From NCBI GenBank assembly GCA_003170825.1, contig PMYL01000041.1, positions 144,509-208,508 of the forward strand: DNA of 64,000 bases, written 5' to 3'. The translations under genes and the position numbers were made by a program. Numbering within the stretch: position 1 is the stretch's first letter; the number at the start of each line of letters is the position of its first letter. Below are positions 42,828 to 51,477 of this stretch, piece after piece. Below the pieces are notes generated by a model. It ran no database searches. It was given only the letters and a program-made list of their open reading frames with translations, and was not told where the DNA came from. This DNA is from Acidobacteriaceae bacterium. Lineage in GTDB: Bacteria > Acidobacteriota > Terriglobia > Terriglobales > Acidobacteriaceae.

Positions 42828-43580
42828 CTATTCTCCGGCGACCGCCGCTTCGAAGCCCTCGACGGCCTGGGGCCGGAAGTAGCCCCAGCCGTTCTTTGCC
42901 GCCGCCGCAAGCAGGGCAGGAGACGGGTTGACCGGGAAGGGGTGGCGCGCGATCTCAAGCAAGGCCAGGTCGTGGATGGAGTTGCCGAAGGCCGCATCGG
43001 GGCGGTCGAGTCCCACGCGGCGAAGCGTGGCGGCTTTGCCTTCGTCAGTGGGCACGTCCACAATTTCGCTATAGATGACGCCTTCGGCGACGCGGACTTC
43101 GGCGGCCAGGATGCGGTTTTCCAGGATGCCGAAATCGCGCATCCCTTCGGCGACCACCCACTTATTGGTGGAGCTGACGGCCCACAGCTCGACGCCGGCC
43201 TGGCGCAGAGTGGCCAGGAGCGAGGCCATTTCAGGAAATACACGGGGGCGCACAAACTCCCCAACATACTGGGCGGCGGCGGCGCGCAACTCCTGCTCGC
43301 GGAGGCCGGCGTAAATCTGCACCATCTCGCCGCAGATTTCCAGCTCGCTCACCTGGCCGGACTGGTAGGCCCGGTAACGGGTATCGATCCAGTCGCTGGT
43401 GGAGCGCGAGACCAGGCCCTGTTCGAGAGACCAGACCATGAAGCCATAGCCCGCGTCGCCGCCCCACAGCGTTCCATCGCAATCGAAAACCGCAACTTTC
43501 GGACTACTATCGAGAACCAGCCGCTCGAACTCCCGGGCGGTCCATTTGGGGATTTCTATCTGCGTTGGTGTCAAGCGCAC
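42828..43580 (-). CDS. HAD-family phosphatase (phosphoserine phosphatase-like)
   Basis: The 250-residue HAD hydrolase has motif I VAVFDCDGTLWGG with Asp33 as nucleophile and Asp35, motif II VSSTNKW (about 139-145), a motif III Lys (EGKAATL) and motif IV FGNSIHDLALLE (about 201-212) with the metal-binding Asp. The cap and motif spacing resemble the phosphoserine phosphatase subfamily. GTG 43580 with AGGA 6 nt upstream is chosen; a longer frame from 43802 overlaps the recombinase start on the other strand and looks non-protein. Substrate unknown. Confidence 0.8.
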   Translation of the reverse strand: MRLTPTQIEIPKWTAREFERLVLDSSPKVAVFDCDGTLWGGDAGYGFMVWSLEQGLVSRSTSDWIDTRYRAYQSGQVSELEICGEMVQIYAGLREQELRAAAAQYVGEFVRPRVFPEMASLLATLRQAGVELWAVSSTNKWVVAEGMRDFGILENRILAAEVRVAEGVIYSEIVDVPTDEGKAATLRRVGLDRPDAAFGNSIHDLALLEIARHPFPVNPSPALLAAAAKNGWGYFRPQAVEGFEAAVAGE

Positions 43581-43785
43581 CTCAATCCTGATCGAAAACT
43601 CTTCCAACTCTATTCTCTTCCAAACGCGGCTGCTTTGCACGTAAAGGTTTGAAGAAGGACCCAATGAGGCAATGCGATCGATTGATTTTGGGCACGGGGT
43701 AATGAAGTTGATTCCATGATGAACGAGGTACGGTTGCCTGTTCGCGGCCGGCGGAGATGGGTTCAGGCCGCCGATAATCGGGAGT

Positions 43786-44829
43786 GTGGACATCGAGCGC
43801 AATCTTCCGCTCTTGAAGGACTACCAGGCGTATCTGCGCGTGGAGAAGGGGCTGCGCCCGCTGACCTGCGAGGCCTATGACAGCGACCTGAAGACCTTTG
43901 CCGAGTTCATCGAGGGGCGGCACGGCGTGCTGTTGACGGCGGCGCAGCAGGATGTGGCGGCTTTTCTCGAGCATCTGCGCGGCCACGGCATCGACCAGCG
44001 TTCGGCGGCGCGCAAACTGAGCTGCCTGCGGGGCTTCTACAAGTGGCTGCTGCTGGACCGCCGCATTCACCACGATCCAACCGTGAATATTGAATCGCCC
44101 AAGGCGTGGAAGGTGCTGCCCAAGTCGCTGGCCGAGCCGGAGGTGGCGGAGATGCTGGAGCGGGCGCGGATGGCCGCCGAGCATCCGCAGGCGCAGGGCA
44201 CGGCGTTGCGCGACCGCGCGATTCTGGAGCTCCTCTACGCGGGCGGGCTGCGCGTCTCCGAGGTGACGGCGCTCTCCACGGGCGATCTGGCGCTGGACGC
44301 GGGCCGCGTGCAGGTGCGCGGCAAGGGCGACAAGGAACGCATTGTGCCCCTGGGACGTATCGCGATCGAGGCGCTGGAGACCTATCTGCGCGAGGGGCGC
44401 CCGCATCTGGCGCGCATCAGCTCAGCGCGCAAGGCCAATGCGGCGCGGCAGGATGCCACCCGTCTGTTTCTTTCCTTGCGCGGCATGCCGCTTACCCGCC
44501 AATGGGTCTGGCACGTGGTGAAGATGGCGAACGGCGCCGCCAGCCCGCACCGGCTGCGCCACAGTTGCGCCACACACATGGTGGAGCACGGCGCGGACCT
44601 GCGCAGCGTGCAGCTCATTCTGGGCCATGCCGACATTTCCACCACACAGGTCTACACGCACCTGGCGCTGGGCCGGCTCAAGGCCGTGCACCGCTTGCAC
44701 CACCCGCGCGCAACGCGGCGCGGCGTGGACGTTGAGGCGCTTTCTGAACCAGGCGGGGATACGCATCCCGATTCCCATCGGGGGCTATGTCTTGTTCCGC
44801 GCGCACATCTGAAAAAGGAGACGGCATGA
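43786..44829 (+). CDS. Tyrosine recombinase, XerC/XerD family
   Basis: The 347-residue protein has an N-terminal SAM-like DNA-binding domain ([19 protein letters not shown], about 12-30) and a catalytic domain with the full active site: Arg in GLRVSE, Lys in [15 protein letters not shown], then [13 protein letters not shown] with the nucleophilic Tyr. It overlaps the next recombinase by 4 bp (ATGA), so the two are co-translated. Such pairs resolve chromosome dimers at dif, or act on integrons and plasmids; no dif-like site was recognised nearby. The C-terminal ~35 residues extend past the usual end. GTG start. Confidence 0.9.
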   Translation: MDIERNLPLLKDYQAYLRVEKGLRPLTCEAYDSDLKTFAEFIEGRHGVLLTAAQQDVAAFLEHLRGHGIDQRSAARKLSCLRGFYKWLLLDRRIHHDPTVNIESPKAWKVLPKSLAEPEVAEMLERARMAAEHPQAQGTALRDRAILELLYAGGLRVSEVTALSTGDLALDAGRVQVRGKGDKERIVPLGRIAIEALETYLREGRPHLARISSARKANAARQDATRLFLSLRGMPLTRQWVWHVVKMANGAASPHRLRHSCATHMVEHGADLRSVQLILGHADISTTQVYTHLALGRLKAVHRLHHPRATRRGVDVEALSEPGGDTHPDSHRGLCLVPRAHLKKETA

Positions 44830-45839
44830 GCGCATCGGTCGCTCCCGCGATTGCCCGGCCGCTGGATTTGCTCGTGGCCGACTATCTGCGCGTACTGGCC
44901 AATGAGCGCGGCGCCTCGGCGCACACCCTGCGCGCTTATCAACGCGAATTGCACGGCTTTGCGGCCTTTGCCGCCGAGCGCTACGGCCCCGAGCAGAGCG
45001 CGGAGCAGAGCGTGGGCCGCATCGAGCACACCGACATCCGCGCCTATTTGGGCACGCTGTATGACCGCGGGCTCTCAAAGGCCTCGGCGGCACGGGCGCT
45101 GGCGGCCATTCGCAGTTGGTTCAAGTGGCTGGCGCGTGCCGGTTACATCCAGCAGAATGCGGCCTCGCTGGTGTCCACGCCGCGGCTGCCCAAACATCTG
45201 CCGCGTGTGCCCTCCATCGAGCAAATGAACCGGGTGGTGGACTCGGTGGGGGACGATGCCGCAAGCTGGCCGGCGCGGGATAAGGCCATCCTCGAGATGC
45301 TGTATGGATGCGGGATCCGCAATGCGGAGTTGACGGGGCTGAACCTGGACGACATTCACTGGGCCAACGAGGCAGTCCTGATACGAGGCAAGGGCCAGAA
45401 GCAACGCTATGTGCCGTTGGGCGATGCGGCGGCGCTGGCGCTAAGGGCCTATCTGGCTGAGCGGTCGGCGCGGCTGGCCGCGGGCGGCAATGGCAAGGGA
45501 GCGGCGGCGGGCGGAGGGAAGGGAATCGAGACGCCGGCGCTGTTTCTCAATTTGCAGTTGCGTGGACTGAGTAAGCCGGGCGGCCAGGCGCGGCTCACCA
45601 CCCGCAGCGTGGGCCGCATCGTCAAGCGCATCGCCATTCTGCGCGGTCTCTCCGCCGACGTGCACCCGCACACGCTGCGCCACGCCTTCGGCACGCATTT
45701 GCTTGAGGAGGGCGCCGACCTGCGGGCTATCCAGGAACTGCTGGGTCACGAACGGCTCTCGACGACGCAGCGGTATACCCAGCTAACCACTGCACAGTTG
45801 ACGCAGGTCTACGACCGGACCCACCCTCGGGCAAAGTAG
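44826..45839 (+). CDS. Tyrosine recombinase, XerC/XerD family (second of tandem pair)
   Basis: The 337-residue recombinase has N-terminal [27 protein letters not shown] (about 16-42), and catalytic residues in [22 protein letters not shown] and [12 protein letters not shown] (Tyr nucleophile). An Ala/Gly-rich insert ([16 protein letters not shown]) lies between the Lys and His motifs. AAGGAG (44815-44820) precedes ATG 44826, which overlaps the first recombinase's stop. The two proteins are clearly related but distinct, as expected for a XerC/XerD heterotetramer. Confidence 0.92.
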   Translation: MSASVAPAIARPLDLLVADYLRVLANERGASAHTLRAYQRELHGFAAFAAERYGPEQSAEQSVGRIEHTDIRAYLGTLYDRGLSKASAARALAAIRSWFKWLARAGYIQQNAASLVSTPRLPKHLPRVPSIEQMNRVVDSVGDDAASWPARDKAILEMLYGCGIRNAELTGLNLDDIHWANEAVLIRGKGQKQRYVPLGDAAALALRAYLAERSARLAAGGNGKGAAAGGGKGIETPALFLNLQLRGLSKPGGQARLTTRSVGRIVKRIAILRGLSADVHPHTLRHAFGTHLLEEGADLRAIQELLGHERLSTTQRYTQLTTAQLTQVYDRTHPRAK

Positions 45840-45862
45840 AGTGCTGCCGGAGCAGCCCGGAT

Positions 45863-47752
45863 TTAGAAGCTGATCTTTTGTTTTGGGAACCAGGTGAGCT
45901 GGACGGTGGTTGTGGTTACGGTCTGCTGGCCTGGAAGGTAAATGGGAGCCTTCCAGTGTTCAAAGGCGAAGTTGCCGTTGACCTCGAAGTCCTTGCCGAT
46001 GCGCTTGACCACCTGGAAGTTGATGTCGTTCAACGTGGTGCCGCCGGGGGCCAGGCAAGTGTTAGTGCCAGGGTCGGGTCTTGGGCATCCATTGCTCCCC
46101 GCAGGGATGGTCTGGGTTGTTGAGCCGGGGATGAAGTACTTGGCGGCCTTCTGGTTGCGTACGCCGACCTGGATCCATTCATTGCCGCCCAGATGATAGG
46201 TAATCCAGGCCTGGCCGCCCTTGTCCTCGCGTCCGATCCAGTCGCCGAAGAGTTGACCATTGTTGGTGTAGCCCTGTTGCTGGAGGGACTCGTAGTACAT
46301 GAAGTGGCCGTAGTGGCTTGCGGTGTTTGTGCTGGAAGGATCGGTAGAGGCTGCTTCGACGCGGATGTCAAGCTTCGGAATGCCAGGCACATGGGAGAGA
46401 TAGAGGCCCGGCCGGTAGGCGGCGCGGCGGGGAGCGTCGATGGGGGAAACATCGTCGTGGACCTCCGAGTCCGAGTAAAGCGTGAGCCATTTGCGGACGA
46501 AGGGGAGTCTGTACGAGAAGTCGAATGCGCCAAAGCGGGCGCCGGGACTGTCGCGTGTGCCTTCTAAAGGTCCGGCGGCCGAAAAACTGAAGAAACTTTT
46601 CAGGAAGGTATGCAGGGTGATGGGCTCGTGTCCCTCGCCGCCCCAGATTACCGTGCGCTCAAATCCGAATTCGAGGTTTTCCGTGGGCCGGAAGCTGAGC
46701 TTTTCGACGTGCACCCAGGGGGCGTTGGGATAGGTATGCCCTTTCAGAGGACCGATCAGAAAGTCGTAGCGGAAGGGACCTGTAATCCGCGAAAGCCCCG
46801 GAACGTGCAGTGGCTCGACGCGGTTGACGCGGAAGGAATAGATGTTCTCGGCGTTGTTGGAGTAGGCCATCCCGCCACCCAGCCCAGGCCCCAGCCAATC
46901 GTCCTGTTTGCCGAAGGAGATTTCGTGGTTGAGATAGTGGGCGGAGGCATAGGCCTCAATGACACGGCCCTGCGTGGTTGTGCCGATGGGACCTTGTGGG
47001 ATGGTGGTCTGGAGGTAGGGGAGTCCCGTGGCTGGATTGATGGCGATCTGAAGGAGGCCGGTATCGATTGTGGCGAGCGCCTGGGCCAGTGCCGGGGAGT
47101 AGCCGGCGGCCGAGGGCGCACCCTGGAACTCGCCGCGCACATAGAGCACGAAGCGGCCGGCGGCGGCATAGCCGCTGGCGCCGGTGTAGTTGTTGAATCC
47201 GTTTTCGTAGGGACGGCCGTAGTCGTTGACGATGGTCGAGCCGAGATGATAGCTGTCGCGCAGGGGCGTGCCGCTGATGCCGCGGACCACGGTGTAAGTC
47301 GACTCGATGCGGGAGTTGCCCCGGTGCGCCAGGCAGGGGCCCTCGGTGTCGTCGCGCAGTTCGCGCATCAGCGCGTCGTAGATGTCCTGAGCCTCGTCGG
47401 TGGCCGGCCCCGGATCCGCGTCCTCGATGCGGGCGCCGGCCTGCTCGAGCATGTGGCTCACGCTGGCGCGGGTCCACGGGCGCATACCGAGAAAGACATC
47501 GTCCACAAGGCCAAGCGAATAGAGCCTCAGCATGGCCGGATAGACCCAGCTATCGACCGGGATATAGGGCGAACCGAGCACGGAAGGTTCGCAGACGGGC
47601 TCGGGGCGGCTGGGATCGCGGCCCGACGGCCCGGCGCCGCCCGGTTCCTGGGCGGGGAGTGGATTGGCGGTCATCAGGAGAAGTCCTGCCAACACCGTTA
47701 CACATTGGATAACAGGAGAGATGGCCAAACGTCTGCTCACGTTCATACCCAC
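45863..47752 (-). CDS. Capsule assembly Wzi-family outer-membrane protein
   Basis: The 629-residue protein has a signal peptide (cleavage near PLPAQ, residue 34), then DSWVYPAMLRLYSLGLVDDVFLGMRPWTR (about 67-95), a helical N-terminal lid, and a long beta-strand-rich region with alternating aromatic residues (ISFGKQDDWLGPGLGG, WVHVEKLSFRPTENLEFGFERTVIWGG). It ends in aromatic LTWFPKQKISF, as in outer-membrane barrels. Wzi family proteins help attach exopolysaccharide to the cell surface. It is not linked to the 9.7-26.9 kb locus but may serve it. Confidence 0.83.
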   Translation of the reverse strand: MGMNVSRRLAISPVIQCVTVLAGLLLMTANPLPAQEPGGAGPSGRDPSRPEPVCEPSVLGSPYIPVDSWVYPAMLRLYSLGLVDDVFLGMRPWTRASVSHMLEQAGARIEDADPGPATDEAQDIYDALMRELRDDTEGPCLAHRGNSRIESTYTVVRGISGTPLRDSYHLGSTIVNDYGRPYENGFNNYTGASGYAAAGRFVLYVRGEFQGAPSAAGYSPALAQALATIDTGLLQIAINPATGLPYLQTTIPQGPIGTTTQGRVIEAYASAHYLNHEISFGKQDDWLGPGLGGGMAYSNNAENIYSFRVNRVEPLHVPGLSRITGPFRYDFLIGPLKGHTYPNAPWVHVEKLSFRPTENLEFGFERTVIWGGEGHEPITLHTFLKSFFSFSAAGPLEGTRDSPGARFGAFDFSYRLPFVRKWLTLYSDSEVHDDVSPIDAPRRAAYRPGLYLSHVPGIPKLDIRVEAASTDPSSTNTASHYGHFMYYESLQQQGYTNNGQLFGDWIGREDKGGQAWITYHLGGNEWIQVGVRNQKAAKYFIPGSTTQTIPAGSNGCPRPDPGTNTCLAPGGTTLNDINFQVVKRIGKDFEVNGNFAFEHWKAPIYLPGQQTVTTTTVQLTWFPKQKISF

Positions 47753-47784
47753 ACTCTATCATCAGGCTGTCCCGGATGGAGGGG

Positions 47785-48579
47785 CTACTTTTCCGCCAAT
47801 TCAATGGCGGCGTCGAGTTCCTCGTTGAAGGCGGCGGCGACCTCCGCTTTGTAATCCTTGGTAAATAAACCCTTGCGGATTAGGTACTTCTCCATGGTCA
47901 GGATGGGGTCGCCGGCCTTCCAGCGCTGGCACTCGATGAGGGTGGGCCCGTTGCCCTTGCGGGCGTGAGCGATGGCCTCGGAGGCAACGCGATAGACGGC
48001 CACTGCGTCGTTGCCGTCCACGGTGATGGCGGGGAAGCCGCAGGCCTTTGTTTTCAAAGGGATGCTCTTCATCCAGGAGACAAAGATCATGGGGAGGCCG
48101 TGGAGGCCGGCAAAGCTCAATGCTTGATGCCAGGGGCCGAGAGAGGCGGGTTCGCCGGTGGAGAAAGCTACGGATATCTTGTTGTTTTTATTTAGTTTAT
48201 TGGCCATGGCTGCATCGACGGCGATTTTGAGCCGGGCGGCGATCCCGGGCGAAGGGGCGATGGGGTGGGAGAGGCCGCCAAACAGCTCTTCGAGCAGCAA
48301 GCCATTGATAAAGCATGGGATGAGGTCACCGGGCGGGGGCGCGACGGTGTCTTCCGGAGCCAAGTCGATGGCCACGCCCACGGCGGCTGCTTCCCGGCCC
48401 ACGGCGGGGGAGTGGTTGCCGGTGAAGTTGTTTTGTCTGAAGAGGATGCGGATGCGCCCCTGAATCATTCGGCACTTGAGCATGGTGGAGTAGAGGGCAA
48501 GCAGCTTGCCGTTGGAGATGAGCGAGAAGCCGTTCTGGGCGGGCTGGACGTGGGCCGCGGGGGGTTGTTGCTTGCTCAT
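47785..48579 (-). CDS. Degenerate dehydrogenase E1-alpha-like protein
   Basis: The 264-residue protein aligns by eye with the E1-alpha subunit of 2-oxoacid dehydrogenases: LLALYSTMLKCRMIQGRI, NHSPAVGREAAAVGVAIDLAPEDTVAP, and HQALSFAGLHGLPMIFV. However, the thiamine diphosphate/Mg motif (GDG...NN) reads STGEPASLGP with no Asn pair, and the protein is about 60 residues shorter than normal E1-alpha. No E1-beta or E2 gene is adjacent. I infer a non-catalytic or repurposed paralogue. It starts 33 bp from the end of the Wzi gene and runs the same way. Confidence 0.7.
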   Translation of the reverse strand: MSKQQPPAAHVQPAQNGFSLISNGKLLALYSTMLKCRMIQGRIRILFRQNNFTGNHSPAVGREAAAVGVAIDLAPEDTVAPPPGDLIPCFINGLLLEELFGGLSHPIAPSPGIAARLKIAVDAAMANKLNKNNKISVAFSTGEPASLGPWHQALSFAGLHGLPMIFVSWMKSIPLKTKACGFPAITVDGNDAVAVYRVASEAIAHARKGNGPTLIECQRWKAGDPILTMEKYLIRKGLFTKDYKAEVAAAFNEELDAAIELAEK

Positions 48580-48926
48580 GGGCTGGGGGTAACTCTCCGG
48601 TTACTGGGATTGTAAATCGTACCCGAGAAATGGTGGCCCGGAAGGTGCGGTTCGAGGGCCAAAGGTTTGCCTGGATGATTGCGAAAATGTGAATGCTTAA
48701 CCACCGAGAGTTGCCCGATCCGAGCGAAAGTCGACCTGGAGGGCGGCATATTCGGCGAAAAGTTCGTATTGAGCTACCTGGAACGTGGCCAAATAGGGGC
48801 AGGAGATCGCCTTTTGGGTGGGGCCGGTGTCGTTCTGGACGAGTGGCCCGCAACCCGGAGGCTGGCCGACGCTTGAGATTCCTGGCCGCCAGGGGGTTGG
48901 CCGGGCGGTAGTAAACTGTGTCTGTG
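48580..48926. other. Divergent spacer without a supported gene
   Basis: This 347-bp region lies between the divergent E1-alpha-like and SCO genes and should hold both promoters. No clean -35/-10 pair, repeat or RNA gene was recognised; short open frames have no ribosome binding sites worth listing. Confidence 0.35.
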
Positions 48927-49835
48927 ATGCGCCGATTGCTTACTTGTTCATTGATCGCTGTAGCCGCGCTGGCCGGGTGCCATTCGGGGCAACAGGCGCC
49001 TACGCAGTCAGCAGCCAGCCAGAATTTCAAGGTGTACAAACTGCGCGGCAAGGTGGTCTCGACCGATGCAGCCAAGGGCGAGGCGACGCTGGACCATGAG
49101 GCTATTCCGGGCTTCATGGAGGCGATGACCATGCCTTACAAGCTGAAGGACGCGAGCATCCTGGGCGAGTTGCATCCGGGCGACGTGATTACCGCCGACT
49201 TGCTGGTTTCGACCGACCCCAATGCGGATTATCTGCTGGATCATATCGTCGTGGTGGCTCAGGCCAAGCCGGATCACCGGCCCGCGGTTTCCTATCACGT
49301 GCCGACGCCGGGCGATGCGACGCCGGACTTCAAGCTGCGCAACCAGGATGGGCAGCCGATCCATCTGGGGCAGTTCAAGGGCAAGGCGCTGCTGGTCACC
49401 TTCATCTACACGCGCTGCCCGTCGCCCGACTTCTGCCCGCGGGTGACGCGCAACTTTGCCGCGCTGGAGAAGCAGTTGGCGGCCAACCCCGCGCTCTATG
49501 CCAAAACGCATCTGCTCTGCGTGAGCTTCGACCCGGTGTACGACACGCCGGAGCGGCTCAGGGCCTATGGGGCGACCTATATCGGTATCGGCAGCGATGC
49601 GAAGAATGCCTTTGCGCATTGGGATTTTGCGGTGCCGGAGAAGCCGGTACTCGCCGAGATGGCTAAGTTTTTTGATTTGGGGATTACAAACGAGACGGAC
49701 GGAACCATTACGCACACGCTTTCGACCACGCTGATTGGGCCGGACGGCATGGTGGCGCGCTTCTATCCGGGCAACGAGTGGACGGTGGAGCAGGTGCTGG
49801 CCGATGTGAAGCAGTCGGCCGCAAGGGCGGGCTGA
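48927..49835 (+). CDS. CusF-like / SCO1-SenC fusion lipoprotein
   Basis: The 302-residue protein has a lipoprotein signal peptide with lipobox LAGC (Cys near 18). The first domain (KVYKLRGKVVSTDAAKGEATLDHEAIPGFMEAMTMPYKL, about 36-75) matches the CusF/PcoE-type Cu(I)-binding fold with Met pairs. The second is an SCO thioredoxin-like domain with TRCPSPDFCPR (Cys pair spaced CX5C, not the common CX3C) and a conserved His in THTLSTTLIGPDG. It probably delivers copper to cytochrome oxidase at the outer face of the inner membrane. MSVM gives an earlier start at 48918; ATG 48927 is nearer the signal peptide. Confidence 0.87.
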   Translation: MRRLLTCSLIAVAALAGCHSGQQAPTQSAASQNFKVYKLRGKVVSTDAAKGEATLDHEAIPGFMEAMTMPYKLKDASILGELHPGDVITADLLVSTDPNADYLLDHIVVVAQAKPDHRPAVSYHVPTPGDATPDFKLRNQDGQPIHLGQFKGKALLVTFIYTRCPSPDFCPRVTRNFAALEKQLAANPALYAKTHLLCVSFDPVYDTPERLRAYGATYIGIGSDAKNAFAHWDFAVPEKPVLAEMAKFFDLGITNETDGTITHTLSTTLIGPDGMVARFYPGNEWTVEQVLADVKQSAARAG

Positions 49836-49922
49836 CGCGCGTATTGCTTGAGACGAGGTAGTTTTTCGGCTTTGAATTCCATTGATTTCAGATTTGGATT
49901 GCAGACGAGGAGTGAAGGAACG

Positions 49923-51005
49923 ATGAGTGATGGGTTGAATATCCGCAAGGATGCGGAGTTGGATTTTCTTTCGCTGGGCGCGCTGGTGCACCGGCTCGAT
50001 CCGGGGATCATCCCTTTCCGCAAGGCGACAGAGTGCAAGATTCACGTCAGCGGCGGCGAGTTCAATGTGGCCGCCAATCTGTCGGATTGTTTTGGGCTGG
50101 AGACGGCAATCGCCTCGGCCATGTCGGACTATCCTATCGGCGACCTGATCGCTGAACGCGTGCGCGCCATGGGCGTGAAGCCGTTCTACAAGCACTTCCA
50201 GCACAACGGCGTGAACGGGCCCAACATGGCTACCGTGTACAGCGACCGGGGGTATGGCCTGCGCGCGCCAGTGGTCTTCTACAACCGGTGCAATGAGGCG
50301 GCTGCGCAACTGAAGCCGGGGGATTTCGACTGGGCCCGGATCTTTGCTGGAGGCGTTCGCTGGGTGCATAGCGGCGGCATCTTTGCGGCTCTGTCGCCGA
50401 CGACCGCGCCGTTGGCCGCGGAGATGATGAAAGCAGCCAAGGCCGCGGGCGCAGTCACTTCGTTCGATCTCAACTTCCGCGAGAAGCTGTGGAAGATTCA
50501 CGGGGGCAACGAGCGGGCTGTGGAGACCATCGGCAAGATCGTGGAGAACGTGGATGTGCTGGTGGGCAATGAAGAGGACCTGCAGAAGGGGCTGGGCATC
50601 CCCGGGCCGGAGGTCGCGGCCAAATCGAAGCTCGACCCCAGCGTGTTTTTCGGCATGATCGACAACGTGGTGAAGAAGCATCCGCATGTCAAGGTGGTGG
50701 CCACCACCCTGCGTGAGGTGCACTCCACCAACCGGCATAGCTGGAGCGCGGTTGCGTGGATCGACGGCAAGACCTACACTGCGCCGACGGCGGAGCTGGA
50801 AGTGGTGGATCGCGTGGGAGGCGGAGACGGTTTTGCGGCCGGCTTTATCTATGGCCTGCTGAGCGGCGAGGCGCCGGAAGAGGCTCTCAAGCTGGGATGG
50901 GCGCACGGCGCGCTGCTGACTACCTTCCCCGGCGACACCACCATGGCGACCTTGGATCAGGTGCGGGCCTTTGCCAAAGGGGGATCGGCGCGGATTCAGC
51001 GGTAA
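49923..51005 (+). CDS. PfkB-family sugar kinase (KDG kinase-like)
   Basis: The 360-residue ribokinase-family enzyme shows VSGGEFNVAANLSDCFGLETAIAS (about 41-64), the sugar-binding end of the family, and DRVGGGDGFAAGFIYGLLSG (about 294-313), where the catalytic Asp follows the GGG anion hole. Length and motif order resemble 2-dehydro-3-deoxygluconokinase, but fructokinase or another sugar kinase is possible. AAGGAA lies ahead of ATG 49923; the upstream extension is not protein-like. A small membrane protein follows after 87 bp. Confidence 0.85.
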   Translation: MSDGLNIRKDAELDFLSLGALVHRLDPGIIPFRKATECKIHVSGGEFNVAANLSDCFGLETAIASAMSDYPIGDLIAERVRAMGVKPFYKHFQHNGVNGPNMATVYSDRGYGLRAPVVFYNRCNEAAAQLKPGDFDWARIFAGGVRWVHSGGIFAALSPTTAPLAAEMMKAAKAAGAVTSFDLNFREKLWKIHGGNERAVETIGKIVENVDVLVGNEEDLQKGLGIPGPEVAAKSKLDPSVFFGMIDNVVKKHPHVKVVATTLREVHSTNRHSWSAVAWIDGKTYTAPTAELEVVDRVGGGDGFAAGFIYGLLSGEAPEEALKLGWAHGALLTTFPGDTTMATLDQVRAFAKGGSARIQR

Positions 51006-51092
51006 GGGAAGGAGCTGGTTCCCGGACTCTGCCGGCTGGGGACCGATTGCAGGCAACTGGTATTCTTGCCGTGCACGGGAGGGAAGTCTCGC

Positions 51093-51473
51093 ATGGCAAA
51101 GTTGACACTGGTTTTTGCGGTTCTCTTGGTTGCTCTGGGCCTGGTCGGCTACCTGGGCACAGGCAGCCTGCATCCTACCGCGCTGATTCCGGCGTGGATC
51201 GGCCTAGCGCTGGGCATCTTCGGCTTTTTGGCCATCAGCCCCAACGAGGGCCAGCGCAAGCTGTTCATGCACATCAATGTGACGATCGGACTGCTGGGTT
51301 TTCTGGGCGGCGCGGCTGAGGCGGTGCGCGGCTACGTTCATGCAAAGGCTGTAGGGTTGCCGCCGGACATGATTGCGCTGGCCTCAAAGGCGACGCTGGC
51401 CGGGCTGATGCTCATTTACGTGATCCTGTGCGTGCGGTCGTTCATTGCCGCGCGGCGCTCGGGGAAGGTTTAA
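51093..51473 (+). CDS. Small membrane protein of unknown function
   Basis: The 126-residue protein has four hydrophobic segments (LTLVFAVLLVALGLVGYLG; LIPAWIGLALGIFGFLAI; INVTIGLLGFLGGAAEA; ATLAGLMLIYVILCVRSFI) and a basic C-terminus (AARRSGKV). This is a pattern of uncharacterised bacterial membrane proteins. GGGAGGG lies about 9 nt before ATG 51093. Its stop is 4 bp from the ABC exporter start, so the two are probably one operon. Confidence 0.65.
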   Translation: MAKLTLVFAVLLVALGLVGYLGTGSLHPTALIPAWIGLALGIFGFLAISPNEGQRKLFMHINVTIGLLGFLGGAAEAVRGYVHAKAVGLPPDMIALASKATLAGLMLIYVILCVRSFIAARRSGKV

Positions 51474-51477
51474 GCGC

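Noticed and set aside
49008..51173. 721-codon minus-strand open frame opposite the SCO and PfkB genes
   Set aside because: It is antisense to two clear genes; its length only reflects GC-rich codon bias.
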